Positions 53,030 to 63,806 of a stretch of 64,000 bases of DNA are shown one piece after another. The stretch's first letter is position 1. Each line of letters begins with the position of its first letter. The notes beneath the pieces were generated by a model. It worked only from the letters and a program-made list of their open reading frames with translations, was not told the origin of the DNA and searched no databases. A program made the position numbers and the translations under genes. This DNA comes from Gilliamella apis (GTDB lineage Bacteria; Pseudomonadota; Gammaproteobacteria; Enterobacterales; Orbaceae). The stretch is from positions 1,922,001-1,986,000 of the forward strand of contig NZ_CP132381.1 of NCBI RefSeq assembly GCF_030758615.1, read 5' to 3'.

Positions 53030-53551
53030 ATGACATTTGAACGTAAATCTTCGTATGATAAAGCAGATTTGATTAAATCAGGCAATAGTGAATTATTTGG
53101 TCATGATGGACCGCCATTACCTTCTGATTTAATGCTAATGATGGATCGTGTCATCGAAATGAACGAAGACGGTGGTAGTTTTGGTAAAGGCTATGTTGAA
53201 GCTGAATTAGATATTAACCCTGATTTATGGTTTTTTAAATGTCATTTCAAAAATGATCCAGTAATGCCTGGTTGTCTTGGCCTTGATGCATTATGGCAAT
53301 TAGTTGGATTTTATCTAGGCTGGATCGGTGGTAAAGGTAAAGGTCGAGCACTTGGTGTTGGTGAATTAAAATTAAAAGGCCAAATATTACCTCATAATAA
53401 AAAAGTTACTTATAAAATTAATTTTAAACGCGTTATTAACCGTAAATTAATTATGGGTATCGGTGATGGCGAAGTTTATGTTGATGGTAAATTAATTTAC
53501 GAAGCAACTGATCTTAAAGTTGGATTATTCAAAGATACTTCTGAATTTTAA
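53030..53551 (+). CDS. fabA: 3-hydroxydecanoyl-ACP dehydratase/isomerase
   Basis: A 173-residue enzyme that makes the cis-3-decenoyl-ACP needed for unsaturated fatty acids. The catalytic histidine is in [16 protein letters not shown] and the aspartate in [14 protein letters not shown]. Length matches E. coli (172). It has its own upstream region of about 140 bases after lonH and a terminator after it. Confidence 0.96.
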   Translation: MTFERKSSYDKADLIKSGNSELFGHDGPPLPSDLMLMMDRVIEMNEDGGSFGKGYVEAELDINPDLWFFKCHFKNDPVMPGCLGLDALWQLVGFYLGWIGGKGKGRALGVGELKLKGQILPHNKKVTYKINFKRVINRKLIMGIGDGEVYVDGKLIYEATDLKVGLFKDTSEF

Positions 53552-53565
53552 TTTCTGAAAATAGA

Positions 53566-53618
53566 ACTCCTTGTTTAGTGTCAGTGATTAACTGAATATT
53601 GGCAGGGAGTATTTTTTT
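53566..53618 (+). terminator. Terminator of fabA
   Basis: ACTCCTTG and CAGGGAGT pair over 8 bp (one T-G) with a nested CAGT/ACTG hairpin in the loop, followed by a run of seven T. Confidence 0.75.
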
Positions 53619-53644
53619 ATTTGCTATTCTAAAGCTGGCCTATA

Positions 53645-54127
53645 ATGTATTTTCTTCGCAAATTTTTACTCTCAATTGCATTATTCTTAACTGTAATTAG
53701 CCAAGTTCACGCTGATTTCAATGGTAAAGTGATTAAAGTTATTGATGGTGATACTGTAGATATACTCACCCCGAAAAAACAAAAAATTCGCGTTCGTTTG
53801 CTTGATATTGATGCACCAGAAAGCCAACAAGCATATGGTAAGGCTTCAAGAAAATACTTAGCCTCATTAATTGCCGGAAAAAATGTTTTTGTTCAAGAAA
53901 GTAATAAAGATATCTATCAACGTACATTAGGAACCATATACCTAGAACAAATCAATATTAACGCCAAAATGGTAGCAAATGGTTTTGCGTGGGCTTATCG
54001 CTATAAAGGCGTCGTCAATAATAACAATATGCTGAAACTTGAGTCAAAAGCCAAACAAAATAAAAAAGGGTTATGGAAAGATAAACGTCCGATAGCGCCA
54101 TGGGAATTTCGTTATCGTAATAAATAA
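53645..54127 (+). CDS. Secreted staphylococcal-nuclease-like (TNase) protein
   Basis: A 160-residue exported nuclease. A signal peptide (FLLSIALFLTVISQVHA, cleavage near residue 23) precedes a thermonuclease fold: VIKVIDGDTVDI, then VRLLDIDAPES (active-site Arg and Asp), the second arginine near YQRTLGTIYL, and WKDKRPIAPWEFR at the end. Full catalytic set appears present. Probably periplasmic. It stands alone. Confidence 0.9.
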   Translation: MYFLRKFLLSIALFLTVISQVHADFNGKVIKVIDGDTVDILTPKKQKIRVRLLDIDAPESQQAYGKASRKYLASLIAGKNVFVQESNKDIYQRTLGTIYLEQININAKMVANGFAWAYRYKGVVNNNNMLKLESKAKQNKKGLWKDKRPIAPWEFRYRNK

Positions 54128-54129
54128 TT

Positions 54130-54343
54130 TTAAATTTTTTTGCTAATAGCTTCCAATAGTTGCAATGTTTCTTCTAATTGCTAATAACCTTCTTCTTGAC
54201 TCTCAACTAACTTCGTCGAAATACATTGTTTAACTGATTCTAAATTTAACTTATTCAAAGCCATTTGTCGGTAATTAACTTTATCATCAGATACTATACA
54301 CTTAATCAAAATAAGTTTTACAATTTTCAATTAATTCATCCAT
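54130..54343 (-). pseudogene. Remnant of a small protein gene, unrecognised
   Basis: An ATG at 54343 reads MDELIENCKTYFD then TAA. One frame over, codon-like sequence continues as KCIVSDDKVNYRQMALNKLN and LESVKQCISTKLVESQEEGY, then TAG, then QLEETLQLLEAISKKI and TAA at 54132. One frameshift and one nonsense codon would repair it to about 70 residues, helical and charged. I do not recognise the family. The remaining bases of the gap 54128-54501 show nothing else. Confidence 0.5.
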
Positions 54344-54501
54344 ACAGAGCGAAGAGAAACGAAACAAAGTCAAAAATAGGACTTATTTTTTTAGAATTTT
54401 TATTTCTAAATTAATAATTTTATAAAAATAAAATTTTATTTATGTTCTAGGGATAATCTGAGAATAAAGAATGGAATAAGGCAAGTTCTATAGTAGAAGA
54501 G

Positions 54502-54534
54502 AATCTTACCAGTAAAAATATTACTGGTAAGATT
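54502..54534 (-). terminator. Terminator hairpin after the cold-shock gene
   Basis: AATCTTACCAGTAA and TTACTGGTAAGATT pair over 14 bp with a 5-base loop, 11 bases past the stop codon. The T-rich tract after it is weak. Confidence 0.8.
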
Positions 54535-54544
54535 AAACAATCAG

Positions 54545-54754
54545 TTAGATGATTGTAACATCTGCAGCAGCTGGACCACGAGCACTATCTTGGATAGAAA
54601 ATTCTACTTGTTGACCTTCGCCTAGAGTTTTAAAACCATCACCAGAAATTGCAGAGAAGTGAACAAACACATCTTTACTTCCGTCTGAAGGAGAAATAAA
54701 ACCGAAACCTTTACTTTCATTGAACCATTTAACTTGACCAGTTTTTTTAGACAT
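54545..54754 (-). CDS. Cold-shock-domain RNA chaperone (CspE/CspC-like)
   Basis: A 69-residue single cold-shock domain. RNP1 is KGFGFIS and RNP2 is VFVHFSAI, with the opening [14 protein letters not shown]. It melts RNA secondary structure and can act as an antiterminator. The gene has a long noncoding leader up to 55001, as cold-shock genes usually do. Member (CspC, CspD or CspE) cannot be fixed; the sequence is nearest CspE/CspC. Confidence 0.92.
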   Translation of the reverse strand: MSKKTGQVKWFNESKGFGFISPSDGSKDVFVHFSAISGDGFKTLGEGQQVEFSIQDSARGPAAADVTII

Positions 54755-55001
54755 AATAATCTTCCTATAAATAAATTAATCTCTACCATAAAAGGCAATA
54801 CTTAAAAACATAAAACCTAGACTACTTATTAACAAAGAGAAGACAAGACTGAAGAAAACTAATACAAACGTGATTAAAGTAAACTACAAACTGCATAAAT
54901 CTAAATGTTACAAAATAAATCTGCATGTAATATGCTGGTGACTATTAACTCATAAAAAGATGATCAATACAAGCAATGTTTTTATTAATTTGCAAATATT
55001 C

Positions 55002-55040
55002 TTAACATGATTAGTAACCAATTGTTATTAATCATGTTAA
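55002..55040 (-). terminator. Hairpin after proC
   Basis: TTAACATGATTA and TAATCATGTTAA pair over 12 bp with a 15-base loop, immediately past the proC stop. Confidence 0.7.
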
Positions 55041-55045
55041 TTTTT

Positions 55046-55855
55046 TTATTTTTCTGCTAATTCTTTAGATTTTTTAATAGCAGCATCTACAGCCTCAATT
55101 ATGGCAGATCTAAACCCTTTTGCCTCTAGCATTTGTACACCTTCAATTGTCGTACCGGCGGGTGAACAAACCATATCCTTTAACTCACCAGGATGCTTAC
55201 CTGTTTCAAGTAGCAATTTTGCCGAGCCCAATACCGCCTGCGCGGCAAATTTATACGCTTGTTTTCTAGATAAACCACCTTTAACCGCTCCATCGGCAAG
55301 CGCTTCAATAAACATAAATACGAAAGCTGGTGAGGAACCACTCGCTCCCACTACGGCATCAATTAAATACTCAGGTACGACTTCTGTTTCACCGATACAA
55401 TTTAATAATTTCTGCACAACAGCTAATTCTTCATCTGTAACTTCGGTATTAGGTGTTATTGAACACATTGCGGCATTGACTAATGCTGGAGTATTTGGCA
55501 TTACTCTCACTATTTTTTGCTCATAACCAACACATTTCGCTATAGTTTTAATTGTTACACCAGCGGCAATGGAGATAACAATAGTATTCTTTTTTAATTC
55601 TTTTTGAATATCACTTAATACATCAGCAATAATGTTGGGTTTGACGGCTACAAACACAATATCCGATTCTCGTGCCACATCCCTTGCCGAAGTCAAGTTA
55701 TTAATTGAATAAGACTGATTTAATGCTTGGCCTTTTTCAAGGTGAGGATCATAAACATAAATTTGCGTGCCAGGTACAATATTACTTACCAAAATACCCT
55801 GTAAAATAGCATTCCCCATATTACCTATACCGATAAAACCTATACGCTGTTCCAT
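55046..55855 (-). CDS. proC: Pyrroline-5-carboxylate reductase
   Basis: A 269-residue NAD(P)H enzyme completing proline synthesis. The nucleotide-binding motif is IGFIGIGNMGNAILQG, followed by VKPNIIADVLSDI and RVMPNTPALVNAAMC. The C-terminal signature CSPAGTTIEGVQMLE closes it. Length matches E. coli (269). It stands alone between the cold-shock gene and the accessory island. Confidence 0.96.
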   Translation of the reverse strand: MEQRIGFIGIGNMGNAILQGILVSNIVPGTQIYVYDPHLEKGQALNQSYSINNLTSARDVARESDIVFVAVKPNIIADVLSDIQKELKKNTIVISIAAGVTIKTIAKCVGYEQKIVRVMPNTPALVNAAMCSITPNTEVTDEELAVVQKLLNCIGETEVVPEYLIDAVVGASGSSPAFVFMFIEALADGAVKGGLSRKQAYKFAAQAVLGSAKLLLETGKHPGELKDMVCSPAGTTIEGVQMLEAKGFRSAIIEAVDAAIKKSKELAEK

Positions 55856-55926
55856 TTATTTACACCTCTATCAAAAAAGTCAGTTGGATAATTATAGTAC
55901 ATTTTTCAATAAATACTCAAAGTTTG

Positions 55927-56481
55927 CTATTTAGTTTTACCCGATAAATGTTTTTGAGAAAATGATCTAATATTTAATGCTAGCTCCGATAAAAAGTTAT
56001 GATCAAAATTGGTTGGATACTTACCCTCTTTTCGCTTTAATAAATATACTATTTGTTCCGATGTTAATCTAAAGTTTTCACTTAATAACTCTATCCTATT
56101 GATTTTATGATTATTATATACGTTCTCATATTGAGAATATTGGCTATCTTTTACCATTTTAGCTTTTGCCTGATGAATATGATATAAACGCCAGTCTTGA
56201 TAACAACTCATATCAAACTTTTTCGATAAAATATATCCCCAGTCAGTCTTTTTTACATCAGGAAAACGGTTTAAAACGCTATCTATTGGAAGCCCACAAC
56301 TAATAATAAATTGGTTATTCATTTTTTTAATTTGTTTGACTTGTAATTTTAGTTTATGCTTTAGTAAATGGGTCACTATATACGCTGACTGATTATACAT
56401 TCGACAAAATAGCCCACTATCCTTGATAAAGTATATCGCTAAAGATTGTTCTGTTAATTTAATTTTATCTTCAATATTCAT
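55927..56481 (-). CDS. Small protein with MutS domain I-like N-terminus, downstream of a secreted lectin-like gene
   Basis: A 184-residue protein, function unknown. Residues 14-75 read LAIYFIKDSGLFCRMYNQSA, then YIVTHLLKHKLKLQVKQIKK, and IISCGLPIDSVLNRF, which follows the layout of MutS domain I (FFRMGDFYELF, then a helix, then a P-containing strand and helix). No ATPase or clamp domain follows; the C-terminal third is helical and charged. A broken homologue at 5587-6013 occupies the same relative place next to the other secreted-protein gene. Proteins of this size and type (MSL, MutS-like) are known accessories of diversity-generating retroelements. It starts 142 bases after the secreted-protein stop. 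Confidence 0.65.
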   Translation of the reverse strand: MNIEDKIKLTEQSLAIYFIKDSGLFCRMYNQSAYIVTHLLKHKLKLQVKQIKKMNNQFIISCGLPIDSVLNRFPDVKKTDWGYILSKKFDMSCYQDWRLYHIHQAKAKMVKDSQYSQYENVYNNHKINRIELLSENFRLTSEQIVYLLKRKEGKYPTNFDHNFLSELALNIRSFSQKHLSGKTK

Positions 56482-56523
56482 TACTCATTATTTTCACTGT
56501 ATATTTTTTAAGTAGATGACATG

Positions 56524-56607
56524 ACGAACCTTACCGTGCTATGCACAATAAGGTTCGTTATGCATTTGTTACTAAATTCAACGCTTGGTGTGCTACGCAC
56601 TACAAGC
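56524..56607. repeat. Two matched cruciform-type hairpins
   Basis: Hairpin 1 is ACGAACCTTA (56524-56533) with TAAGGTTCGT (56549-56558). Hairpin 2 is GCTTG (56583-56587) with CAAGC (56603-56607). Both contain, inside a small internal bulge, the tip GTGC-TAT-GCAC or GTGC-TAC-GCAC. The shared plan suggests a REP-like element or a functional structure downstream of the gene at 56623. Confidence 0.7.
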
Positions 56608-56622
56608 TTACTAACTGATATA

Positions 56623-58360
<1,738 letters not shown>

Positions 58361-58496
58361 ATTTTCAGTCCTTTGTCATAATGTTAATTTTACGACTTGA
58401 TCAAATTTTCATAATATAATCAAGTCTAAATTATAATTAAATTTGCAAAATCTGGCAAACTCAATTTGTTAATTTTTTTTAAGATTCTTAAAGTTA

Positions 58497-59441
58497 TTAT
58501 TTTTCTTCACTCATCACTTTCATTCCACTTTTTTGACCAGTCTGCATTAATGACAATATTTGCTTTATTTTTCCTTCACTAATTAAATTACTCACTGCAG
58601 GTGTATTGATAAGTACTTCAAATATCGCTTTACGAGTATCATTATATGAGATTAGTTTTTGACAGATAATTGCTTGTAAACTACTAGACAATTGTGTTCG
58701 AATTAACTCACGTGATCCGTATTCAAATACATCAATTATTCGATTAATCGTTTGAATTGCTGAATTAGTATGTAGAGTAGCAAAAACTAAATGCCCAGTT
58801 TCGGCAGCAGTTAATGCGGCTTGAATAGTGATTTTATTACGTAATTCACCTAACATAATAATATCCGGATCTTGTCTTAATAAGCTATCAATAACTTCAC
58901 CAAAATGTGAGATTTCTCTTTGCTGGATTAGAGATTTTTCATTTTGATAAATAAACTCAATAGGATCTTCTAATGTGATAATATGTTTAGCTGCAACCTG
59001 ATTAATATATTGAATTAAAGACGCTAATGTTGTTGATTTCCCACTACCAGTTGCACCAGTAACTAAAATAATTCCTGATTCTACATTTACCAGTTTTTTC
59101 AATATTTCTGGTGCCTCAATTTCACATAAAGTTGGGATTTGTTGGTTAATAATTCTAAATGCAGCTGAAATTCCACGTTGTTGATAGAAAATATTTACCC
59201 TAAATCTTCCCACATTCTTAAGATAATAAGCAAAATCAATCTGTTGATTTTGTTGTAAAGTTACTTTTTGCTCATCATCAAGTAGATTTAATAACTCAAT
59301 TTTTAGCTTAATTGGTGATAATTTATCACTTGAGATAAATTTCAATTTTCCATTAATGCGAATGCACGGAGCTTCACCACTAGAAAGATGCAAATCAGAG
59401 GCTTTTTGCGTTAAACTAAAGGCCAACATTGAATTTAACAT
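58497..59441 (-). CDS. yggR: PilT-family ATPase YggR, slightly short
   Basis: A 314-residue type IV pilus retraction-type ATPase. Walker A is GATGSGKSTT, the Asp box is ITLEDPIEFI, Walker B is DPDIIMLGELR and the His box is ETGHLVFATLHT. It ends after SGMKVMSEEK, where relatives continue for about 20-25 residues. It is divergent from yggS, the same neighbour as in E. coli. No other pilus gene is in the window. Confidence 0.88.
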   Translation of the reverse strand: MLNSMLAFSLTQKASDLHLSSGEAPCIRINGKLKFISSDKLSPIKLKIELLNLLDDEQKVTLQQNQQIDFAYYLKNVGRFRVNIFYQQRGISAAFRIINQQIPTLCEIEAPEILKKLVNVESGIILVTGATGSGKSTTLASLIQYINQVAAKHIITLEDPIEFIYQNEKSLIQQREISHFGEVIDSLLRQDPDIIMLGELRNKITIQAALTAAETGHLVFATLHTNSAIQTINRIIDVFEYGSRELIRTQLSSSLQAIICQKLISYNDTRKAIFEVLINTPAVSNLISEGKIKQILSLMQTGQKSGMKVMSEEK

Positions 59442-59477
59442 TATTTTTAATTAACCATTCTTTTATTGGGAATTCAC

Positions 59478-60179
59478 ATGAACACAGTACATGACAATTT
59501 AATAACAATTAAAAACAAAATTAACAAAATTGCTTTAGATTGCGATAGAGATCCCAAGTCAATCGAACTTATTGCAGTTAGTAAAACCAAACCTGTAGAA
59601 TTAATCTCACAAGCGATAAATGCTGGTCAATTATCATTTGGGGAAAATTATGTTCAAGAAGGTGTTGAGAAGATTACACACTTTAAACATTGTATGCCTG
59701 ATATCCCTGTTGTCTGGCATTTTATCGGCCCATTACAATCGAACAAAACTAAATTAGTGGCTGAAAATTTTGATTGGATGCATACCATTGATCGTTTCAA
59801 AATTGCCCAACGCCTTGATTCACAACGCCCAACAAATATGGACAAATTAAATGTCCTTATTCAGGTAAATATTAGCAATGAACAGACCAAATCCGGCGTT
59901 GCAATAGATGAGGTAGCTGATTTGATAAAACAAATTATTACATTACCTAATTTAAGATTACGTGGTTTAATGGCTATCCCTGAAATTGAAAATGATTTTG
60001 CGAAACAATTTGCTGTGTTTAAACAAATGAGTCAGCTTTTGGACTCTTTAAAAACTGATTATCCATTTTTAGATACATTATCTATGGGGATGTCTGGTGA
60101 TATGCACGCTGCTATTGAGGCTGGAAGTACAATGGTTCGTATTGGCAGTGCAATTTTTGGTGCTAGACAATATGTATGA
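59478..60179 (+). CDS. yggS: PLP homeostasis protein YggS
   Basis: A 233-residue PLP-binding barrel protein (YBL036C/YggS family) that keeps free pyridoxal phosphate in balance. The PLP lysine is in LIAVSKTKP, with GENYVQEGVEKI and LSMGMSGDMHAAIEAGSTMVRIGSAIFG. The ATG at 59478 gives the usual length; a TTG four codons earlier is possible. Followed by yggT. Confidence 0.95.
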   Translation: MNTVHDNLITIKNKINKIALDCDRDPKSIELIAVSKTKPVELISQAINAGQLSFGENYVQEGVEKITHFKHCMPDIPVVWHFIGPLQSNKTKLVAENFDWMHTIDRFKIAQRLDSQRPTNMDKLNVLIQVNISNEQTKSGVAIDEVADLIKQIITLPNLRLRGLMAIPEIENDFAKQFAVFKQMSQLLDSLKTDYPFLDTLSMGMSGDMHAAIEAGSTMVRIGSAIFGARQYV

Positions 60180-60215
60180 TATATTGCTGAGCAAGTTATA
60201 TTTTAGGAGTAATCA

Positions 60216-60773
60216 ATGATATCGTTAATCTTCTTAGGAAGAGCTGTTTTAACTATTTGCTTATACGTCGTTATTCTACGGTTGTGGATGCAACAGGCAA
60301 GAGTCAACTTTTATAACCCATTTACCCAATTTATTGTGCGTATTACCCAACCGGTAATTGGTCCATTACGTAGATTAATGCCATCTATCAGACGTATTGA
60401 TACAGCAACTTGGCTCATTTTTTATCTGTTTGCATTACTTAAAGTTATATTTATTTATCGTTTCGAGGGCATAGATGCACCGATTTGGAGCCCTTATTAT
60501 CTTTTATTTGCTTTAGCTGCCATGGTGCATGCTTTTGGTCATTTATTATTTTGGTTATTATTCTTTAGAGCTATCTTAAGTTGGGTTAGTCGTGGTCAAT
60601 CAGTCGCAGATGAATTACTTGCTCAATTGACAGAACCATTAGTTGCGCCAATTCGCCGGATTATTCCACCAATTGGCATGATTGATCTTTCATTTATGGT
60701 TGTTGTGTTTATATTGATGTTTTTGAATTTATTAGCAATCGATTTTCTCGGTAATTTGTGGCTAGCATTCTAA
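60216..60773 (+). CDS. yggT: YggT-family membrane protein
   Basis: A 185-residue inner-membrane protein with two YGGT repeats, each carrying a PxxPxRRLxP-type turn (QPVIGPLRRLMPSIRRID; EPLVAPIRRIIPPIGMID) followed by a hydrophobic helix. Function is not settled; linked to osmotic stress in some bacteria. It follows yggS by 36 bases in the usual order. Confidence 0.92.
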   Translation: MISLIFLGRAVLTICLYVVILRLWMQQARVNFYNPFTQFIVRITQPVIGPLRRLMPSIRRIDTATWLIFYLFALLKVIFIYRFEGIDAPIWSPYYLLFALAAMVHAFGHLLFWLLFFRAILSWVSRGQSVADELLAQLTEPLVAPIRRIIPPIGMIDLSFMVVVFILMFLNLLAIDFLGNLWLAF

Positions 60774-60778
60774 AAAAT

Positions 60779-60802
60779 AAAAGAGAGCCTATGCTCTCTT
60801 TT
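60779..60802. terminator. Bidirectional terminator between yggT and ycgN
   Basis: AAAAGAGAGC and GCTCTCTTTT pair over 10 bp with a 4-base loop and end on the ycgN stop codon. Confidence 0.85.
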
Positions 60803-61223
60803 AAATAATATGATCTTCCCAAAAAATAACATCCTTTTCATAAACAATTCTATTTTTAACTGATATTTTTAACTTATGCATTAATTTTTTATTACCGACA
60901 ATCAGCGGATGCCATTCTGGTAATACTCCTGTTTCGGAAAAATAACGGTAAGTACAAGTTTCTGGTAACCATTCAATAGTCAGTAAATTTTCCCGTGTTA
61001 ATTTTATACAATCAGGCTCATAATCAAAACGGGTATGATAATGCTTACATTGACAAGTATTTGAATCAAGCAAATTACAGGCAACATTAGTATATAGGAT
61101 TTCGTCAGTATCTTCGTCCATTAATTTATTTAGACAGCACTGGCCACATCCATCACAAAGTTGTTCCCATTCATCATCACTCATCTGATCTAAGGTTTTA
61201 TGTTCCCAAAAAGGTTCAATCAT
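60801..61223 (-). CDS. ycgN: UPF0260 cysteine-cluster protein YcgN
   Basis: A 140-residue protein with conserved cysteines in [22 protein letters not shown] and CQCKHY, which probably bind an iron-sulfur cluster or zinc. The opening [20 protein letters not shown] matches E. coli YcgN. Function unknown. Its ATG overlaps the ycgL stop by four bases. Confidence 0.93.
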   Translation of the reverse strand: MIEPFWEHKTLDQMSDDEWEQLCDGCGQCCLNKLMDEDTDEILYTNVACNLLDSNTCQCKHYHTRFDYEPDCIKLTRENLLTIEWLPETCTYRYFSETGVLPEWHPLIVGNKKLMHKLKISVKNRIVYEKDVIFWEDHII

Positions 61224-61468
61224 ACTTTAAAATCATCTTCATTTAACATTTGTAAAAAAAATCCATCCTCTTTGATCTTTTCTTCAATTTCATTTGCTGT
61301 TCCAACAACAAAACGCCTTTTACCATCAAGCAATACTTTCATAACAAAGACAGGCGCACCAAAAATTGACATTATCTTTTCTGGTATATGTGAAAAATCA
61401 TTTTCACGTTCCATATATAAATAACAGTTTTCTTTTTTGCTACTTCTATAGATATAACACCACATCAT
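61220..61468 (-). CDS. ycgL: YcgL-domain protein
   Basis: An 82-residue protein with the YcgL fold ([39 protein letters not shown]). E. coli YcgL is 108 residues; this copy ends soon after the core domain and lacks the long acidic tail. Function unknown. Overlaps ycgN by four bases. Confidence 0.9.
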   Translation of the reverse strand: MMWCYIYRSSKKENCYLYMERENDFSHIPEKIMSIFGAPVFVMKVLLDGKRRFVVGTANEIEEKIKEDGFFLQMLNEDDFKV

Positions 61469-61490
61469 AAAATTACATCTTACCTCTCAA

Positions 61491-62450
61491 TTATTTCAGG
61501 CTATTTTGTAAATAAGCACCAGCACCAAATAATCCCGGATCTTTATGCGTTATGACATAAACAGGAATTTTTTTAACTAAAAAAGACATACGACCTTTGT
61601 GTTCAAATGCTTCTCTAAATGGCGATGATTTAAAAAATTCGATGAATCGGGGAACAATGCCACCCGCAATATACACACCGCCTTGGGTATTAAGAGTTAA
61701 AGCCAAATTGCCACCAAATCGTCCCATAAAAGTACAGAAATAATTTAAAGTTGCTAAGCAGAGCGGACAACTATTAGACAATGCTTTATTAACGATTATA
61801 TCTGGAGTGATATTTTCAATCGGTTGATTATTGATTTGTAACAAAGCTTGATAAATATTAACAATACCATTACCAGATAGAAATCTTTCTGAAGACACCC
61901 GACCAAATTTGTTACGTAACTGTTGTAAAATTCAATCTTCTTCTTCATTAATCATTGGTAATTCAGTGTGCCCACCTTCACCGGATAAACTAAGCCAATG
62001 TTCGTTTAATTTGATTAAATGTGAAACGCCTAAGCCCGTTCCTGCACCATAGATTGCTATTGGATAATTAAGATTAGCTTCACCACCACCAACTTTTACC
62101 ACATCATTTGATGATAATCGAGGGATGGAATACGACACTGCAGTAAAATCATTGATAACTTCAAGCTTAGTTAAACTCAATTCTCTAATCAGTTCAGAGC
62201 GAGAAAATGACAAATTATTATTCGTCATTTCAATTAAATCACCTTCATTAATTGGACATGCTATAGCAATACAAGCCATCTCAATAGTTACAGATTGTGA
62301 TGCTAAATAAGTCTTAATAAGATTGAGCAATACATCATCTTTTGAAATGAGGATTTTAGTTATCGCTGATAATTCATTACTATCTAAATTATAAAGTGCA
62401 AATCGGGCATTGGTTCCACCAATATCAGTAACTAGTGCATATTTACTCAT
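61491..62450 (-). pseudogene. glk: Glucokinase with an in-frame TGA
   Basis: Residues 1-172 (VTDIGGTNARFALYNL; GAGTGLGVSHL; GEGGHTELPM) and the continuing frame (VSSERFLSGNGIVNIYQ; MGRFGGNLALTLNT; GGVYIAGGIVPRFIEFFKSS) together make a complete 319-codon glucokinase. A TGA at 61934-61932 interrupts them after EEED, with no frame change. Nearby residues suggest the lost codon was TGG or similar. Unless read through, free glucose would not be phosphorylated by this enzyme; PTS uptake would bypass the need. Confidence 0.9.
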
Positions 62451-62593
62451 GTGATTCCCTTTTAAAAATAAAATCTTTCTAGATAACCATTAATTTAATC
62501 AATTCAATTAATGCTATAACATAATGAGTAATATTATGGACTATTTAGATTGATTTAACTAGATTGCTTTAACTGAATTCACTAATGGAATTA

Positions 62594-62620
62594 TTGCCGC
62601 TAATAAAATATTAGCGGCTA
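62594..62620 (-). terminator. Terminator of corA
   Basis: GCCGCTAATA and TATTAGCGGC pair over 10 bp with a 3-base loop, about 30 bases past the corA stop. Confidence 0.75.
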
Positions 62621-62648
62621 ATATTTGAAATTTGGAGGAAATAACCAA

Positions 62649-63590
62649 CTATAACCACTTTTTAACTTTAAAGTAAATGTAAGGGGCAACACCTGCTAGC
62701 AACATCAATAATAAGGATAAAGGATAGCCATATTCCCACTTCAATTCAGGCATGTTTTCAAAGTTCATTCCATAAGCCGATGCAACCACAGTTGGGGGTA
62801 GGAATACAACCGAAACAACTGAGAAAATTTTAATTATTCGGCTTTGCTCAATATTGATAAAACTGGTAGCCGCTTGCATCAAAAAGTTTACTTTTTGGAA
62901 CAAAGATTCATTATGAGGTACCAATGATTCAATATCTCGTATTACCTCTCGTGCTTGCTCTAACTGATCTGTAGGCATCTTTGCTCGGCGCACTAAATAG
63001 TTAACCGCACGTTGACTATCCATCAAACAAAGCCGTACTTTCCACGCAGTATCTTCTAGTTCTGCTAAAGATGTAATAGCCTCATCATAATGTTCTTGAG
63101 CTGAGCGATCCATAATAATTAAGCTTAACTCTTCAAGCTCACTATAAATATTTTCAATCTGATCAGCTAATTGCTCAACTTTAACTTCAAATAAATCCAA
63201 TAACACTTCGTATGGATTACCATCATTCATGCCTTGATAACGTGAACGCATTCGGTACAGACGGAAAGCTGGTAAATCACGTTCACGTAATGTAAACAAG
63301 CGACCATTGTGTACCGTAAATGCAACTGTTGAGTTACCGGCTCGGTCTTCCGCATCTTCATAAAAGAAGAACGAGTGAACATGTAGTCCTTCATTATCTT
63401 CGAAAAAACGGGCTGATGCCTCAATATCATCAAGTTCAATACTTGTCGCTAGATTTTGGCCTAAATTAGTCAAAATCACTTCACGATCAGCTTCTTCTGG
63501 TTCAATTAAGTCAATCCAGATCGCATTTTTAATATCGCCTTCATTAATTTTTACTAATTGTTTGTTTTTTAATCCAAACGCATTAATCAT
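62649..63590 (-). CDS. corA: Magnesium/cobalt transporter CorA
   Basis: A 313-residue pentameric inner-membrane channel for magnesium. A large soluble N-terminal domain leads to two C-terminal membrane helices joined by the selectivity signature [11 protein letters not shown]. The ATG at 63590 has GGAGG four bases upstream. Length matches E. coli (316). Confidence 0.95.
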   Translation of the reverse strand: MINAFGLKNKQLVKINEGDIKNAIWIDLIEPEEADREVILTNLGQNLATSIELDDIEASARFFEDNEGLHVHSFFFYEDAEDRAGNSTVAFTVHNGRLFTLRERDLPAFRLYRMRSRYQGMNDGNPYEVLLDLFEVKVEQLADQIENIYSELEELSLIIMDRSAQEHYDEAITSLAELEDTAWKVRLCLMDSQRAVNYLVRRAKMPTDQLEQAREVIRDIESLVPHNESLFQKVNFLMQAATSFINIEQSRIIKIFSVVSVVFLPPTVVASAYGMNFENMPELKWEYGYPLSLLLMLLAGVAPYIYFKVKKWL

Positions 63591-63806
63591 AAGGCCTCCA
63601 AGAGAAAAAATATTTAAGATATAACATCTACAAATGGCAGGCATTATACTCGTTATAGTAAAAAATTCCTATGATAAAGCGAATCTTTCTGTATTTTAAA
63701 ATTTTGGATACTTAATTCCAAATTTAAATTAAATTCGGTGATGTTAATTAAGTCTCATGATACAATAATGCATATCAGATATTTATGTAATTGTTAGGAG
63801 TGTATA

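Noticed and set aside
61491-62450. Two separate small glucokinase-like genes
   Set aside because: They are the same frame interrupted by one TGA and together make one normal-length enzyme.
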